DNA of 35,601 nucleotides from assembly GCA_043760535.1 (NCBI GenBank), contig JAYUOV010000186.1, forward strand, positions 1 to 35,601. Direction: 5' to 3'. Position 1 is the stretch's first letter; each line of letters begins with the position of its first letter. The notes beneath the pieces were generated by a model, which saw only the letters and a program-made list of their open reading frames with translations, was not told the DNA's origin and did no database searches. The DNA comes from JAZKFT01 sp043760535 (GTDB taxonomy: Bacteria > Bacteroidota > Bacteroidia > Chitinophagales > Chitinophagaceae). This document shows, one piece after another, positions 1-7,733 of the stretch. The translations under genes and the position numbers were made by a program.

Positions 1-51
1 GCTTCTAGCGAAGTATATACGGGTTCACCAATTGCCGAAGCAAACATATAA
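1..51 (+). other. Possible 3' end of a plus-strand gene cut by the window edge
   Basis: Frame 1 of the plus strand is open from the left edge to a TAA at 49-51, giving 16 residues ending in IAEANI. The minus strand of the same stretch is also open from an ATG at 46 to the edge, so strand cannot be decided. No family is recognisable from so few residues. A res gene for the neighbouring methyltransferase would be expected on the minus strand here, but nothing seen supports that. Confidence 0.15.
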
Positions 52-116
52 AATTGTTTGCCGAATGTTTGGAATTAAACGGTATAACTGAAAGGGCGAT
101 ACATTATAGCTGCTGG

Positions 117-2038
117 TTAGTACCGTACTGAATAGTTAATTTTTAAATTCTTTTCGCCATCGTTAAGGATGCGAAGGTTTTGCTCTATCATTTCGGTAAT
201 GCTCCATTGCGGAAAGCTATAACCAAACAACACCACATTTTCGGGATTAAAACGGCCTTCGCTATCATACATGCTTAGTAGCGCCTTCATACTTTCCAGT
301 GTAAAACCAGCATCAATTAAATACAGGTGTTTATCCATATAATAGGCAGTGTAGCCAGCCAGGTCTACTACCGCCGCCTCCGCTGTAAGTCCATAACCAT
401 CGGCATTTAGCCAGGTAGCCAGTATGGTGGGTTTGCCAAAATCGTCTAAAATGGTGGTATCTGCCAGCAAGGCCGCTTTATCAAAACTATCCAGCTTATC
501 CAGCGTGTTTTGGTTGGGCTCTGCCAGTGTAAAATGCTTAAAGCCCAAATCCAATTCTTTATCGGGATGGACTTCTTTTATTTTGGCAGCGGCCCGTTTT
601 ATCCGTTCGATGCCGATGTAATCTAAAGTGGTGGGGAGGTTGTTTTCCATTAGAAATTCATAAGCGATTTTTTGAGAATCAACATCGGGGCTTAATATTT
701 CTGGTATTTGAACTGAAATAAATTTTCGGTTGCCACCATCTTTTGCGTTTAGTTCCATAACTGAATGGGCGGTTGTAGCAGAACCGGAGAAAAAATCAAG
801 AATAAATACATCTTCTTTCAAAAAAGGAGTACTCCCTAAAATTATTTCTTTTAAAAATTCAATTGGTTTGGGATTTGAAAACACTTCTTTATGAAGCAAT
901 TCACGAAGCTCCTTTGTGCCAACTTGATTCATATATTTATTGTCTATGAACAAAGAATTTAAAGGATCATTTTCACTTTGTAGTTCATTTTTATACCGTT
1001 TGAAAACAAACCCACGTTCATTGGCTTTATGTTCTTTTTTGAAGACGACTTTACCACTTTTGATGTATTGTTTAAGGGAAGTTTCAGAAAAAGCCCAGAA
1101 TCTACCATTAGGTGGTAAATCGAAATTTTTAGTGTGTGGATTATAAATTTTAAAGTATGTGCTTTCTCCACCACTTTTTGCACTTGGATCACCAGAAACC
1201 CAATCTCCTTTAATGTCATCATCTGGGTTTGAATAACTTTTGTAGGATTTCTCATTTCCATATAAGAATACATTGATTTTTTTTCTGCAAAAGATCAATA
1301 AATGTTCATGTTGAAGATTTAGTCCAGCACCCTCGTCACCTGTCATTGATTTGGTTTTTTTTATTACATCCCCCACGAAATTTTCTTCCCCAAACACATC
1401 ATCACAAATCAATTTCAAATTCGCTCTTTCATTATCATCTATAGAAATAAAAATTACGCCGTCATGGCTTAATAAATCCCTTGCCAGCAGCAGGCGGCTG
1501 TACATAAACATGAGCCAGGCACTGTGAGAGGCAGAACCACGTTTGGTAAGTTCTAAAATACGTGCGGCTTCATCTTCGCATACGTTCAGCTATTCCTGCA
1601 GGGTATCTATGGTGTAGTTAAACTTATCCTGGTACACAAAACCATCGCTGCCGGTATTGTAGGGCGGGTCTATATAAATGCATTTTATGCCGCCGTTGTA
1701 AGATTTTAGCAGGTGCTTTAATCCATCCAGGTTATCGCCGCTTATATATATATGTTTTGGCTACCGGCATTTTCGGGCAGGCTATTATGGGCTTCATCGG
1801 GCTGTATTATTGTGGTGGTATCGGTACTGGCAAGTAGTTTGGCATAGCTTTTACCAAGAAATTTTAGTTCGTAACCTTCCTGTATTACATCGGTTTTGCC
1901 GGCTATGGCCGCTTTAAAGCGATCTATATCAAAAGCGCCGTCCTGCTTAAAACAGGCTGGAAAGTATGCTCTTAATGCTGCTAATTGTTTATCGTTGGGC
2001 TGTACGTTTTCGTTTTGCTCTATAATGTCTTTAATCAT
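117..2038 (-). pseudogene. mod: Type III restriction-modification DNA methyltransferase (Mod), broken by a frameshift and an amber stop
   Basis: Beta-class N6-adenine DNA methyltransferase, the modification and recognition subunit of a type III restriction system. The start at 2038 opens an N-terminal part with the conserved GKSYAKLLAS stretch. The middle, read in another frame, contains the catalytic DPPY motif (IYIDPPYNTGSDGF). The largest intact piece (117-1511) carries the SAM-binding motif ILDFFSGSATTAHSV and the usual C-terminus NLKINYSVRY. Two lesions separate the parts. A TA-dinucleotide tract at 1743-1753 is one unit out of phase, giving TAA at 1742-1744; removing one TA restores NIYISGDNL. 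An in-frame TAG lies at 1590-1592, between LQE and LNVCEDEAA. Without the extra TA the gene would be about 639 residues, normal for Mod. The target recognition region lies in the intact piece. The partner res gene is not inside the window. A fragment starting at 1511 would lack the catalytic motif and should be inactive. Confidence 0.88.
1743..1753. repeat. TA dinucleotide tract inside mod
   Basis: Eleven alternating T/A bases (five and a half units) sit exactly where the mod reading frame is lost. Deleting one unit restores the reading through the conserved SGDNL stretch. Dinucleotide tracts like this can slip during replication. Confidence 0.7.
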
Positions 2039-2390
2039 GGGTTGGTATTTATTTATGCCTGGTTTAAAAAATCCTAAGCCCTGGTTTTTGTGTGTGTTGT
2101 TTCAGGTGGCTTATATGATGTGGCAACTTAAATGTTTTTTCTTTCAGGTAAGCTTTGTTAAGTGTTTGGCTGGGTTTAAGTAGTTGTAGCTTTATCCGGC
2201 TGGCTGTATGGTTTATGGCTGTATTGCCGAATATATGGAATGATGATAATTATTACCCGTACAAAATGGTGCTGTTTGTATTATTAGCCTCCCAATTCCC
2301 AAAAAACGCTACAAAGCAGTTTGTGAATGTGTACACATTAATGATAGTGTGTAACAGGCCAAATGCGTATCGCATCCCTTTGTGGATAAA

Positions 2391-2639
2391 CTACGCCCTA
2401 ACTATCATAACCAACCACCCGTTACCCATTTTCACCACCCAGTTATGCCAAAATGGCCAAGAAATCCTTAGCCGGCTATCGAAAAAAACCAACGGGCTAT
2501 CGAAAAAACATAACGGGGTATCGTAAAAAGGCAACGGGGCATAAAGAATGCTCAACGGGGCACTGCCAATGGGTAACGGGCTGCCATTTTTGCATAACGG
2601 GACTTCGTAAATAGGCAACGGAGTTCCACTTATTGCCAA
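2391..2639 (-). CDS. Possible small protein made of Pro-Leu heptad repeats
   Basis: An 82-residue open frame starts with ATG at 2639 and runs through the whole 21-bp repeat array. It gives about seven heptads anchored on Pro-Leu, with an aromatic or acidic interior (FYDT, FFDS, IYEV), then a Trp-rich tail. Because the repeat unit is a multiple of three, a frame without stops would be expected by chance to stay open, so openness alone is weak evidence. No signal peptide, clear ribosome-binding site or known domain is visible. It may be a translated repeat or purely non-coding. Confidence 0.25.
   Translation of the reverse strand: MAISGTPLPIYEVPLCKNGSPLPIGSAPLSILYAPLPFYDTPLCFFDSPLVFFDSRLRISWPFWHNWVVKMGNGWLVMIVRA
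2470..2637. repeat. Eight 21-bp tandem repeat units
   Basis: Eight consecutive units of exactly 21 bp begin at 2470, 2491, 2512, 2533, 2554, 2575, 2596 and 2617. Each starts with AACGGG or a close variant (AGCCGG in the first, AACGGA in the last), followed by a variable 15 bp. On the minus strand the units stay in frame and read as heptads that start Pro-Leu, for example PLPIYEV, PLCKNGS, PLPIGSA, PLPFYDT and PLCFFDS. The fixed period with variable interior suggests divergence under a length constraint. The rest of 2039-2762 shows no convincing gene on either strand. Confidence 0.85.
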
Positions 2640-2762
2640 AATCAGGGTTTTACTCCATTTATGCTTTGTATTTTTAATAACATGCTGGTTATCATTTTCT
2701 TAGATGTATGGTTATATTTCTCCGTTGTATTTATTTTTTTACACTAAAAAACAAACACTACG

Positions 2763-3453
2763 ATGGCTACCAAAGTGAAACAAGGCTTTACAGCATGGCC
2801 GATACCGACCTGAAACAACTGGCCGACAACCTGAAATATAGTATTGTAAGAGCCTTTGCAGATTTCAACACCCGCTACATTACCACCACACAGGGGGCTG
2901 CTTTTGAAGCTTTGATAGAAAGCTTTAACAAAAGCAGCACCGACGAGGAACTGCAAGGTGACTTAAACGTGGAAGTGATTGCGAAAAATGCATTGGTCGA
3001 AAACATCCGCAAAGACATCCGCCCTATTCGCAACATGGCCGAGCTTGCCTACAGCAGCAACGGCAAGTACAAGATTTTTGGTTTTGAAGACATGGCCTCC
3101 TCAGCGATAACGACCTGCAACGCATGGCTAAACGGGTAGCAAGGTTGGGCAATACGCTGTTAACCGAACTGCAGGTACAGGGCCTTACCGCAGCCCAACT
3201 TACCACCCTGGAAACTTTGGCAAACGACCTGGACAAAGCCATAGACAAGGTAGGTGCCGCCAACGAAAACCGGGATCTGCAAACCCAGCAACGGGTAACC
3301 CTCGGCAACACCCTTTGGAAGGAAATGAGTACCCTTGCCTCCATTGGCCAAACCCTGTTTGCCGATACCAACGAAGCAAAATATTATTACTATGTACTGG
3401 TAGGCGGCACCGCCACCGCACCGGCTGCTAACGAACCGGTAGTTACAACGTAG
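2763..3453 (+). pseudogene. Unknown protein of about 230 residues, interrupted by a frameshift
   Basis: Not recognised. The sequence is mostly helical with many Ala, Leu, Asn and Thr residues, no signal peptide and no cysteine-rich motif. Two frames carry it: the first runs to FGFEDM at 3094, the second continues as LLSDNDLQRMAKRVARLG and ends YYYYVLVGG plus a short Ala/Thr-rich tail. Adding one G near 3095 joins them (DMGLLSDND). An upstream ATG at 2763 (MATKVKQGFTA) fits the family-like start better than ATG 2795 (MADTDLKQL), but using it needs a second one-base insertion near 2795. If translation begins at 2795, only the 3095 lesion is needed. A terminator follows directly. Both lesions are single bases in or beside short runs, so sequence error is a live alternative to real decay. 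Confidence 0.6.
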
Positions 3454-3475
3454 TTTTTTGGTGTAATAATAAAAT

Positions 3476-3508
3476 AGCCCTTCGGTAGTAATGCACCGGG
3501 GGCTTTTT
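3476..3508 (+). terminator. Rho-independent terminator after the 2763-3453 gene
   Basis: AGCCC at 3476-3480 pairs with GGGCT at 3500-3504, with an inner CGG/CCG pairing, followed by a run of T. It lies 23 bases after the stop codon. Confidence 0.6.
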
Positions 3509-3534
3509 AATTATATGAAGGGGCTAACCGTTGC

Positions 3535-3554
3535 GTTTCGTGGGGACACGAACC
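3535..3554. repeat. Short GTTTCGTG/CACGAACC hairpin
   Basis: GTTTCGTG and CACGAACC flank a GGGA loop, with one mismatch in the stem. It lies between the terminator at 3508 and the small membrane gene at 3594. Function not known; it may belong to the intergenic repeat population of this genome. Confidence 0.4.
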
Positions 3555-3593
3555 ACGGCTGTAGAACGGCTCCATCTCATTCTACACAAACAC

Positions 3594-3809
3594 CTATTTT
3601 TTCATTTCATCTTTTACACGGTTTATTACGGCCCCACCAAATACACAAAGGCCTGCGTTTAAAACGACGAGGGCAAAACTGCCATACCAAAACCAGGGAT
3701 GCCCATAAGCTTTGCAGGTTCCGGCATCTATGGCCATTGATAAGCCAGCACCAACCAGCACCAAACCTAATGGAGCCTGCCAAAGCCAGGTTTTTATTTT
3801 TATTTTCAT
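3594..3809 (-). CDS. Small two-helix membrane protein
   Basis: A 71-residue protein starts with ATG at 3809. A basic N-terminus (MKIKIKTW) is followed by a first hydrophobic helix at about residues 9-27 and a second at about 41-62, and it ends in a charged KDEMKK tail. Two cysteines (in GTCKAYG and AGLCVFG) are present, but no metal-binding pattern is clear. The layout, with a short polar loop containing HPWFWYGS, is that of a real small inner-membrane protein rather than a shadow frame. It is convergent with the 2763-3453 gene. Family and function are not recognised. Confidence 0.55.
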   Translation of the reverse strand: MKIKIKTWLWQAPLGLVLVGAGLSMAIDAGTCKAYGHPWFWYGSFALVVLNAGLCVFGGAVINRVKDEMKK

Positions 3810-3895
3810 ATAGTTATCATTAAGAGGTCACCACCATGGCTCCTGTCTCACAATGTCTTCGCTTCAATAAAGGTTGAAACAAAATAAATTTACCA

Positions 3896-4160
3896 TTGTT
3901 TGCCCGGTTTTATTGGTGGTGGATACCGCCGTTTCGGGTGTAGTGAGCATGTCGAACTATCACCCACTACCACACCCATTACGCTGTGCCGGTAAAAGGT
4001 TACTGCCAATGATATGTTTGCTATTGGCAAGCGTAACTAACATATGGTTTTTGCTTAGGCTTGGAAAGCCGTTGGCAATAACACCTAACGACGGCGTGGG
4101 TGCTGCATATTCAAACGTAATGACCCGATTGGGAATGCAAACAAACGCAATAAAAGTATC
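3896..4160. repeat. Degenerate intergenic repeat, copy A (left of the TetR block)
   Basis: This stretch aligns, with many substitutions and small gaps, to 9945-10205 in the same orientation. Shared landmarks in order are CACACCCATTA, TGTGCCGGTA, CCAATG, a TAAC...AAC stretch, TTTTTGCTT versus TTTTGTTTG, AAGCCGT, CCTAA, GCGTGG, AACGTAA versus AACGGTAA, and ACAAACGCAA versus ACAAAGGCAA. An open plus frame through it (3874-4185) has no credible protein character. Confidence 0.7.
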
Positions 4161-4214
4161 AGTATATTATATATTTAAAACCTAATTAAATTCGTTTCTA
4201 AGTTATGGGCTATT

Positions 4215-4886
4215 CTACGATAGTGCTTTAAATACCAGATCTTCTAAATAGGCTTCAATATCTTTGGGTCTTTTCTTTTTAGCAAAATCACTTAACCGTG
4301 GTAAGTGGTGCATAAAAAAGTATTGTAAATGCGACAGGTCAATTAAAGAACTGGCAAGGGTATTAGGATATTTATACGTTGGATTGTATTCCAAAAAAAC
4401 ACCTGCTATTCTTTCGGATAAATCTTTAAATGGTTTGTAAAGCATGTCCTTATTATTCTCATCTACGTCTTTAGACAAGTAAGTTTTATTACCTTCTGCA
4501 ATTGCTATAAAGTAAAGTGACTGATGATCAAACGCTCCAAAGTTTATTTCTAAATTATCTTCCCATACCAAGATATCAATTATTTTTTTTATTTTATTGG
4601 CAGGTGTTACAATATGAGGAAGTTGAATAATGATTTGGAATTCGAGGTAAGACCAGTACCAGCTTACCAAATAGATCAATAATTTGTGTTTATTTAAAAA
4701 ATATCGGTAAATAGTAGCTTCTGTAGTTTCAATTTCAATTGCTAACTTCTTAAAAGTAAATTGTTCGTACCCAATTGCTGCAATAATTGTAATGGCTTCC
4801 TTAATTATTTTTTTTCCCAAATCTGTGCTTTGAGGGTTTTTCAAGAAAAGTCTGTCGTTAAGCGAAGGATTAAAATCAAAGTTCAT
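4215..4886 (-). CDS. TetR/AcrR-family transcriptional regulator
   Basis: A DNA-binding repressor of the TetR type. Counting from the ATG at 4886 (MNFDFNPS), the helix-turn-helix spans about residues 44-68 (FKKLAIEIETTEATIYRYF), with the usual Tyr-Arg-Tyr-Phe and following Lys residues. The rest is an all-helical ligand and dimerisation domain without recognisable ligand residues. Total length of 223 residues is typical. A TTG two codons upstream could also start translation, but ATG is preferred. The gene is divergent from the SPFH lipoprotein gene at 5005, and a 13-bp palindrome lies between them, so it probably controls that gene and its own transcription. The inducer cannot be predicted. 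Confidence 0.9.
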   Translation of the reverse strand: MNFDFNPSLNDRLFLKNPQSTDLGKKIIKEAITIIAAIGYEQFTFKKLAIEIETTEATIYRYFLNKHKLLIYLVSWYWSYLEFQIIIQLPHIVTPANKIKKIIDILVWEDNLEINFGAFDHQSLYFIAIAEGNKTYLSKDVDENNKDMLYKPFKDLSERIAGVFLEYNPTYKYPNTLASSLIDLSHLQYFFMHHLPRLSDFAKKKRPKDIEAYLEDLVFKALS

Positions 4887-4948
4887 TTCCAAATATTTTC
4901 ACAAAAATAAAAATAAATACCAAAAAGAAGTTTTTACTTTATAAAATG

Positions 4949-4961
4949 ATAGTGTTACTAT
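4949..4961. promoter_or_regulatory. Palindromic operator candidate for the TetR regulator
   Basis: ATAGT-GTT-ACTAT is a perfect inverted repeat with a 3-bp centre. The arms extend imperfectly by three more bases on each side. It sits in the divergent tetR/SPFH intergenic region, directly against the promoter element at 4962, where a bound repressor would block transcription. Confidence 0.65.
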
Positions 4962-4969
4962 TATATTTG
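4962..4969 (+). promoter_or_regulatory. Bacteroidota -7 promoter element upstream of the SPFH gene
   Basis: TATATTTG matches the TAnnTTTG consensus of the primary sigma factor in this phylum. It lies 35 bases before the ATG at 5005, with an A/G-rich ribosome-binding stretch (AAAAAAGAG) in between. Confidence 0.6.
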
Positions 4970-5004
4970 CATTTAATACTATACCAAACTTAAAAAAGAG
5001 AAAA

Positions 5005-5883
5005 ATGAAAAATCTGCAAAAATTAAACTTAAAAAAAATGCTTCTTTGGCCTTACCCTGCAAGAATAGTAACAAGGAAAAAGGGTATTGCCACAAGAAGA
5101 ATTAACCCACTGGTGTATTTTATGTTTTTGGTTTCCGCAATCCTGTTAACGAGTTGTGCTGTAATACGGCCCGGAGAGGTAGGTGTGAAACAAAAATTGG
5201 GTAAGCTTTCTGATGAGATTGCAACAGAGGGTACTATGTTCTATAATCCTTTTACAAGCAAGGTTGTAAAAACATCTATCCAAACCAATGATTTGGAATT
5301 GTCTTTAAGTCTTCCAAGTAAAGAGGGGTTAAGTATTACGTCCCAAATTTCCATTTTATACAGGCTCGATAGAAACAAGGTGCCATCCGTAATAAGAACT
5401 TTTGGGCTGAATTATGAAACCATCATTGCCAATGTTTTCAGGTCAGCTTCTGCTGATGTTTGTTCTAAATTTTTTGCTAAGGATATGCACTCTGGCATGA
5501 GGGCAGACATAGAATCATCAATCAAGGGCAAGATGGGTGAAACTCTTAATACTCAGGGGATAATCATAGAGTCAGTTCTAATGAAAAGTATTCAATTGCC
5601 CGCAGGTTTGGCAGGGTCTATAGAAAGAAAATTACAGGCCGAACAGGATGCCATGAGAATGGAATTTGTTTTACAACAGCAAAAATTAGAGGTGGAAAGA
5701 ACTATCATAGAAGCAAAGGGTACAAGAGATGCTCAAAAAATAATAGCTGAAGGATTAACACCAGAAATTATTAAAATAAGAAGTATTGAGGCTTTTATTC
5801 AGTTATCTAAATCTCCCAATACCAAAATAGTTATTACTGATGGCAAAACACCTTTCCTAATTAATACTGAACAAATAAAATAG
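5005..5883 (+). CDS. SPFH/Band 7 (prohibitin-family) lipoprotein
   Basis: A membrane-anchored scaffold protein of the stomatin/prohibitin superfamily, 292 residues. The N-terminus is unusual: about 33 basic residues precede a hydrophobic segment (36-50) that ends in a lipobox, LTSC, with Cys51. The SPFH domain follows at about 54-215, starting RPGEVGVKQKLGK and including FRSASADVCSKFFAKDMHSG. A Glu/Gln/Lys-rich coiled coil follows (about 205-255, QAEQDAMRMEFVLQQQKLE), and the C-terminus is the family's ITDGKTPFLIN. A bacterial lipoprotein of this type should face the periplasm and oligomerise. The basic extension may be a mis-chosen start, but no shorter ATG gives a normal signal peptide (Met40 is too close to the lipobox). 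It is the first gene of the block next to the TetR regulator. Confidence 0.9.
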   Translation: MKNLQKLNLKKMLLWPYPARIVTRKKGIATRRINPLVYFMFLVSAILLTSCAVIRPGEVGVKQKLGKLSDEIATEGTMFYNPFTSKVVKTSIQTNDLELSLSLPSKEGLSITSQISILYRLDRNKVPSVIRTFGLNYETIIANVFRSASADVCSKFFAKDMHSGMRADIESSIKGKMGETLNTQGIIIESVLMKSIQLPAGLAGSIERKLQAEQDAMRMEFVLQQQKLEVERTIIEAKGTRDAQKIIAEGLTPEIIKIRSIEAFIQLSKSPNTKIVITDGKTPFLINTEQIK

Positions 5884-6202
5884 ATAAAAGTAGAAAACCA
5901 TTTGATGAACTAAGTTTTACAGCCAGCGTCATAAACTAGTTGTTTTCGTTTTGGCTAACATCACACAATGGTGAATAGTGATTATGAATCATGTATGATA
6001 AAATACCCAAATAAATTTTGGATTACCTTTCCAAAAATATAAAGCCGAAGAAAACAAAAAAAGACGGAGTGTATAAAAAGAATTTGTTGGTCTTTACAAT
6101 GGTGGTAGTTTTTGTTACTCACAATATTTTAAAATGAAAAATATCCAAACGGACAAGCTGAACACCGTATTAAGAAGTAAGCAAAATAGTAAATTTAAAA
6201 AA

Positions 6203-6871
6203 ATGAAAAGCAAATTAATTATTTTCGGATTTCTTTTAACAACAATTGTATTTACTTCCTGCAACGAACTTTCCAATAAGGCAAAAGAAGAAGGGGATAA
6301 AGTTGTAGCTAAAACCAACGATAAAGTGACAAAAGTGATAAGTGATTTAGGCCTTGTATATGTAGAAGAAGGAGCACAAGATATTATTACTTATGACGAA
6401 GTAAATGCCGCCCAGCAAGCATGGTGCGATGCTTTGGTAAAAATTGGAAAGTTAAAAGAAGAGGGAGGAGATTATAAGGCTTTTGCTGAACAAGTGCTTT
6501 CCGAGGCTTATAACTATGATAATGGCAAAGTGTTTTTTAAACCTACTTTGGCTTTTGGCGATCAAACTTTTAGAAATGATAAAAAAGGTGCATTGGCTTA
6601 TTTTATAGGTGGCGACCCAGCGTACCCTAACGATAAAGGATTTGCATTAACCCCATGGGTAAAAGCCCGCTACGACAATGCTGGTGAAAAAAATGAAGGC
6701 ATACAAATTTATGGTTCTGTAGCAATTACGATGGGTAATGTTTGGGTTACAAGCAAAGAAGGCAAAGAAGTAATGGTAGATAAGACCTGGGTTTTCAAAA
6801 AAGGGAAAGATGGTAAATTGAAAATAATAGTTCATAAATCAGCACTTCCTTTTGCACCAGCAACTAAATAA
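6203..6871 (+). CDS. NTF2/SnoaL-like periplasmic lipoprotein
   Basis: A predicted lipoprotein of 222 residues. The ATG at 6203 is chosen because MKSKLIIFGFLLTTIVFTSC is a clean lipoprotein signal with lipobox FTSC; an upstream ATG at 6134 would add 23 polar residues. After a charged linker rich in Lys and Asp, the domain reads AAQQAWCDALVKIGK, YKAFAEQVLSEAYNYD, VFFKPTLAF, ALAYFIGGDP and KLKIIVHKSALPF. This pattern matches a family of small secreted proteins with an NTF2-like fold, some of which are labelled phosphoribosyl-AMP cyclohydrolase without evidence for that activity. No catalytic function is claimed. The 5884-6202 gap before it holds no other gene. Confidence 0.7.
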   Translation: MKSKLIIFGFLLTTIVFTSCNELSNKAKEEGDKVVAKTNDKVTKVISDLGLVYVEEGAQDIITYDEVNAAQQAWCDALVKIGKLKEEGGDYKAFAEQVLSEAYNYDNGKVFFKPTLAFGDQTFRNDKKGALAYFIGGDPAYPNDKGFALTPWVKARYDNAGEKNEGIQIYGSVAITMGNVWVTSKEGKEVMVDKTWVFKKGKDGKLKIIVHKSALPFAPATK

Positions 6872-6876
6872 TTTAT

Positions 6877-6910
6877 TAAGCGGGGCTAGGTAAATACTTA
6901 GCCCCGCTTA
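6877..6910. terminator. Perfect 12-bp stem-loop between lipoprotein and DUF2490 genes
   Basis: TAAGCGGGGCTA pairs perfectly with TAGCCCCGCTTA around a 10-base loop. It starts 5 bases after the stop at 6871. No T run follows on the plus strand, so it may act as an RNA 3'-end stabiliser or attenuator rather than a full terminator. Confidence 0.65.
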
Positions 6911-6924
6911 TGCAAAATATACCT

Positions 6925-7701
6925 ATGCGTTTTCATGTAATATGCTCAATAATTTTATGTTTAGGAAGCCATGGATCATCGGCTCAAAACACCAGGATAA
7001 CAGATAAAAATACTATTGGCTGGTTCAGTAATTTTACTACCATCAAATTTTCTTCAAAATGGAGTGGCCATCTTGAATACCAATGGCGAAGGGAAAATTA
7101 TATAAAAGATTGGCAACAAAGCCTTTTTAGAACGGGGATTAATTACCAGGTCAATAATAAACTTACCCTTCGGGCCGGCTATGCCTGGATCGAAACTTTT
7201 CCTTATGGTGATATTCCCTTACAGGCAGCGGGAAAAAGATTTCCGGAGCACAGGGCCTTTCAGATGGCAACGATTACGGATAACATAAGCAGGGTAGAAA
7301 TGAGCCACCGGTTTATGCTGGAGCAAAGATGGATAGGCAGATATACCAATGTGGCACTAAGCAAACCAGATGATTTTTTATTTTTAAACAGGCTTCGGTA
7401 TATGTACCGCATGCAAATGCCAATTGGTAAAAAGAAGATAGAAGATAAAACAGTTTATGCAGCCATTTATGACGAAATACTTATTGGTTTTGGAAAAAAT
7501 GTAAACGAAAATGTTTTTGACCAAAACCGGTTGGGCATACTTATAGGTTATCGCATTAATAAAAAATTCAGGGTAGAAGGTGGATTTTTACAGCAAATTG
7601 TTCAGCTTGGAAGGGAAGTGAATAACCGCAATGTTTTTCAGTATAATAGCGGAATTATTTTAAACACTTATTTAAATTTCGATTTAAGTAAAAATCAGTA
7701 A
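6925..7701 (+). CDS. DUF2490-type outer-membrane beta-barrel protein
   Basis: A predicted outer-membrane protein of 258 residues. The ATG at 6925 gives MRFHVICSIILCLG, a normal signal peptide with cleavage before QNTR. The ATG at 6910 overlaps the hairpin stem and would add five residues. The mature part alternates polar and hydrophobic residues as in a beta barrel: GWFSNFTTIKFSSKWSGHLEYQ near the start, FRTGINYQVNNKLTLRAGYAW, HRFMLEQRW and FLFLNRLRYMYRM. It ends NTYLNFDLSKNQ. These features fit the DUF2490 family, whose role is unknown. It follows the hairpin at 6877-6910 and is 32 bases upstream of the next barrel gene. Confidence 0.75.
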   Translation: MRFHVICSIILCLGSHGSSAQNTRITDKNTIGWFSNFTTIKFSSKWSGHLEYQWRRENYIKDWQQSLFRTGINYQVNNKLTLRAGYAWIETFPYGDIPLQAAGKRFPEHRAFQMATITDNISRVEMSHRFMLEQRWIGRYTNVALSKPDDFLFLNRLRYMYRMQMPIGKKKIEDKTVYAAIYDEILIGFGKNVNENVFDQNRLGILIGYRINKKFRVEGGFLQQIVQLGREVNNRNVFQYNSGIILNTYLNFDLSKNQ

Positions 7702-7733
7702 TTAAGAAATCCTTTAACCAAAAAATAGAAATC

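Noticed and set aside
117..1511. Treating the 464-residue mod fragment as a working gene
   Set aside because: The fragment lacks the DPPY catalytic motif, which lies upstream of the amber stop.
2470..2637. Tandem array as CRISPR
   Set aside because: Units are contiguous without spacers and the repeated core is only about six bases.
3874..4185. Open frame of 103 residues on the plus strand
   Set aside because: It coincides with degenerate repeat copy A and has no signal, domain or coding bias.
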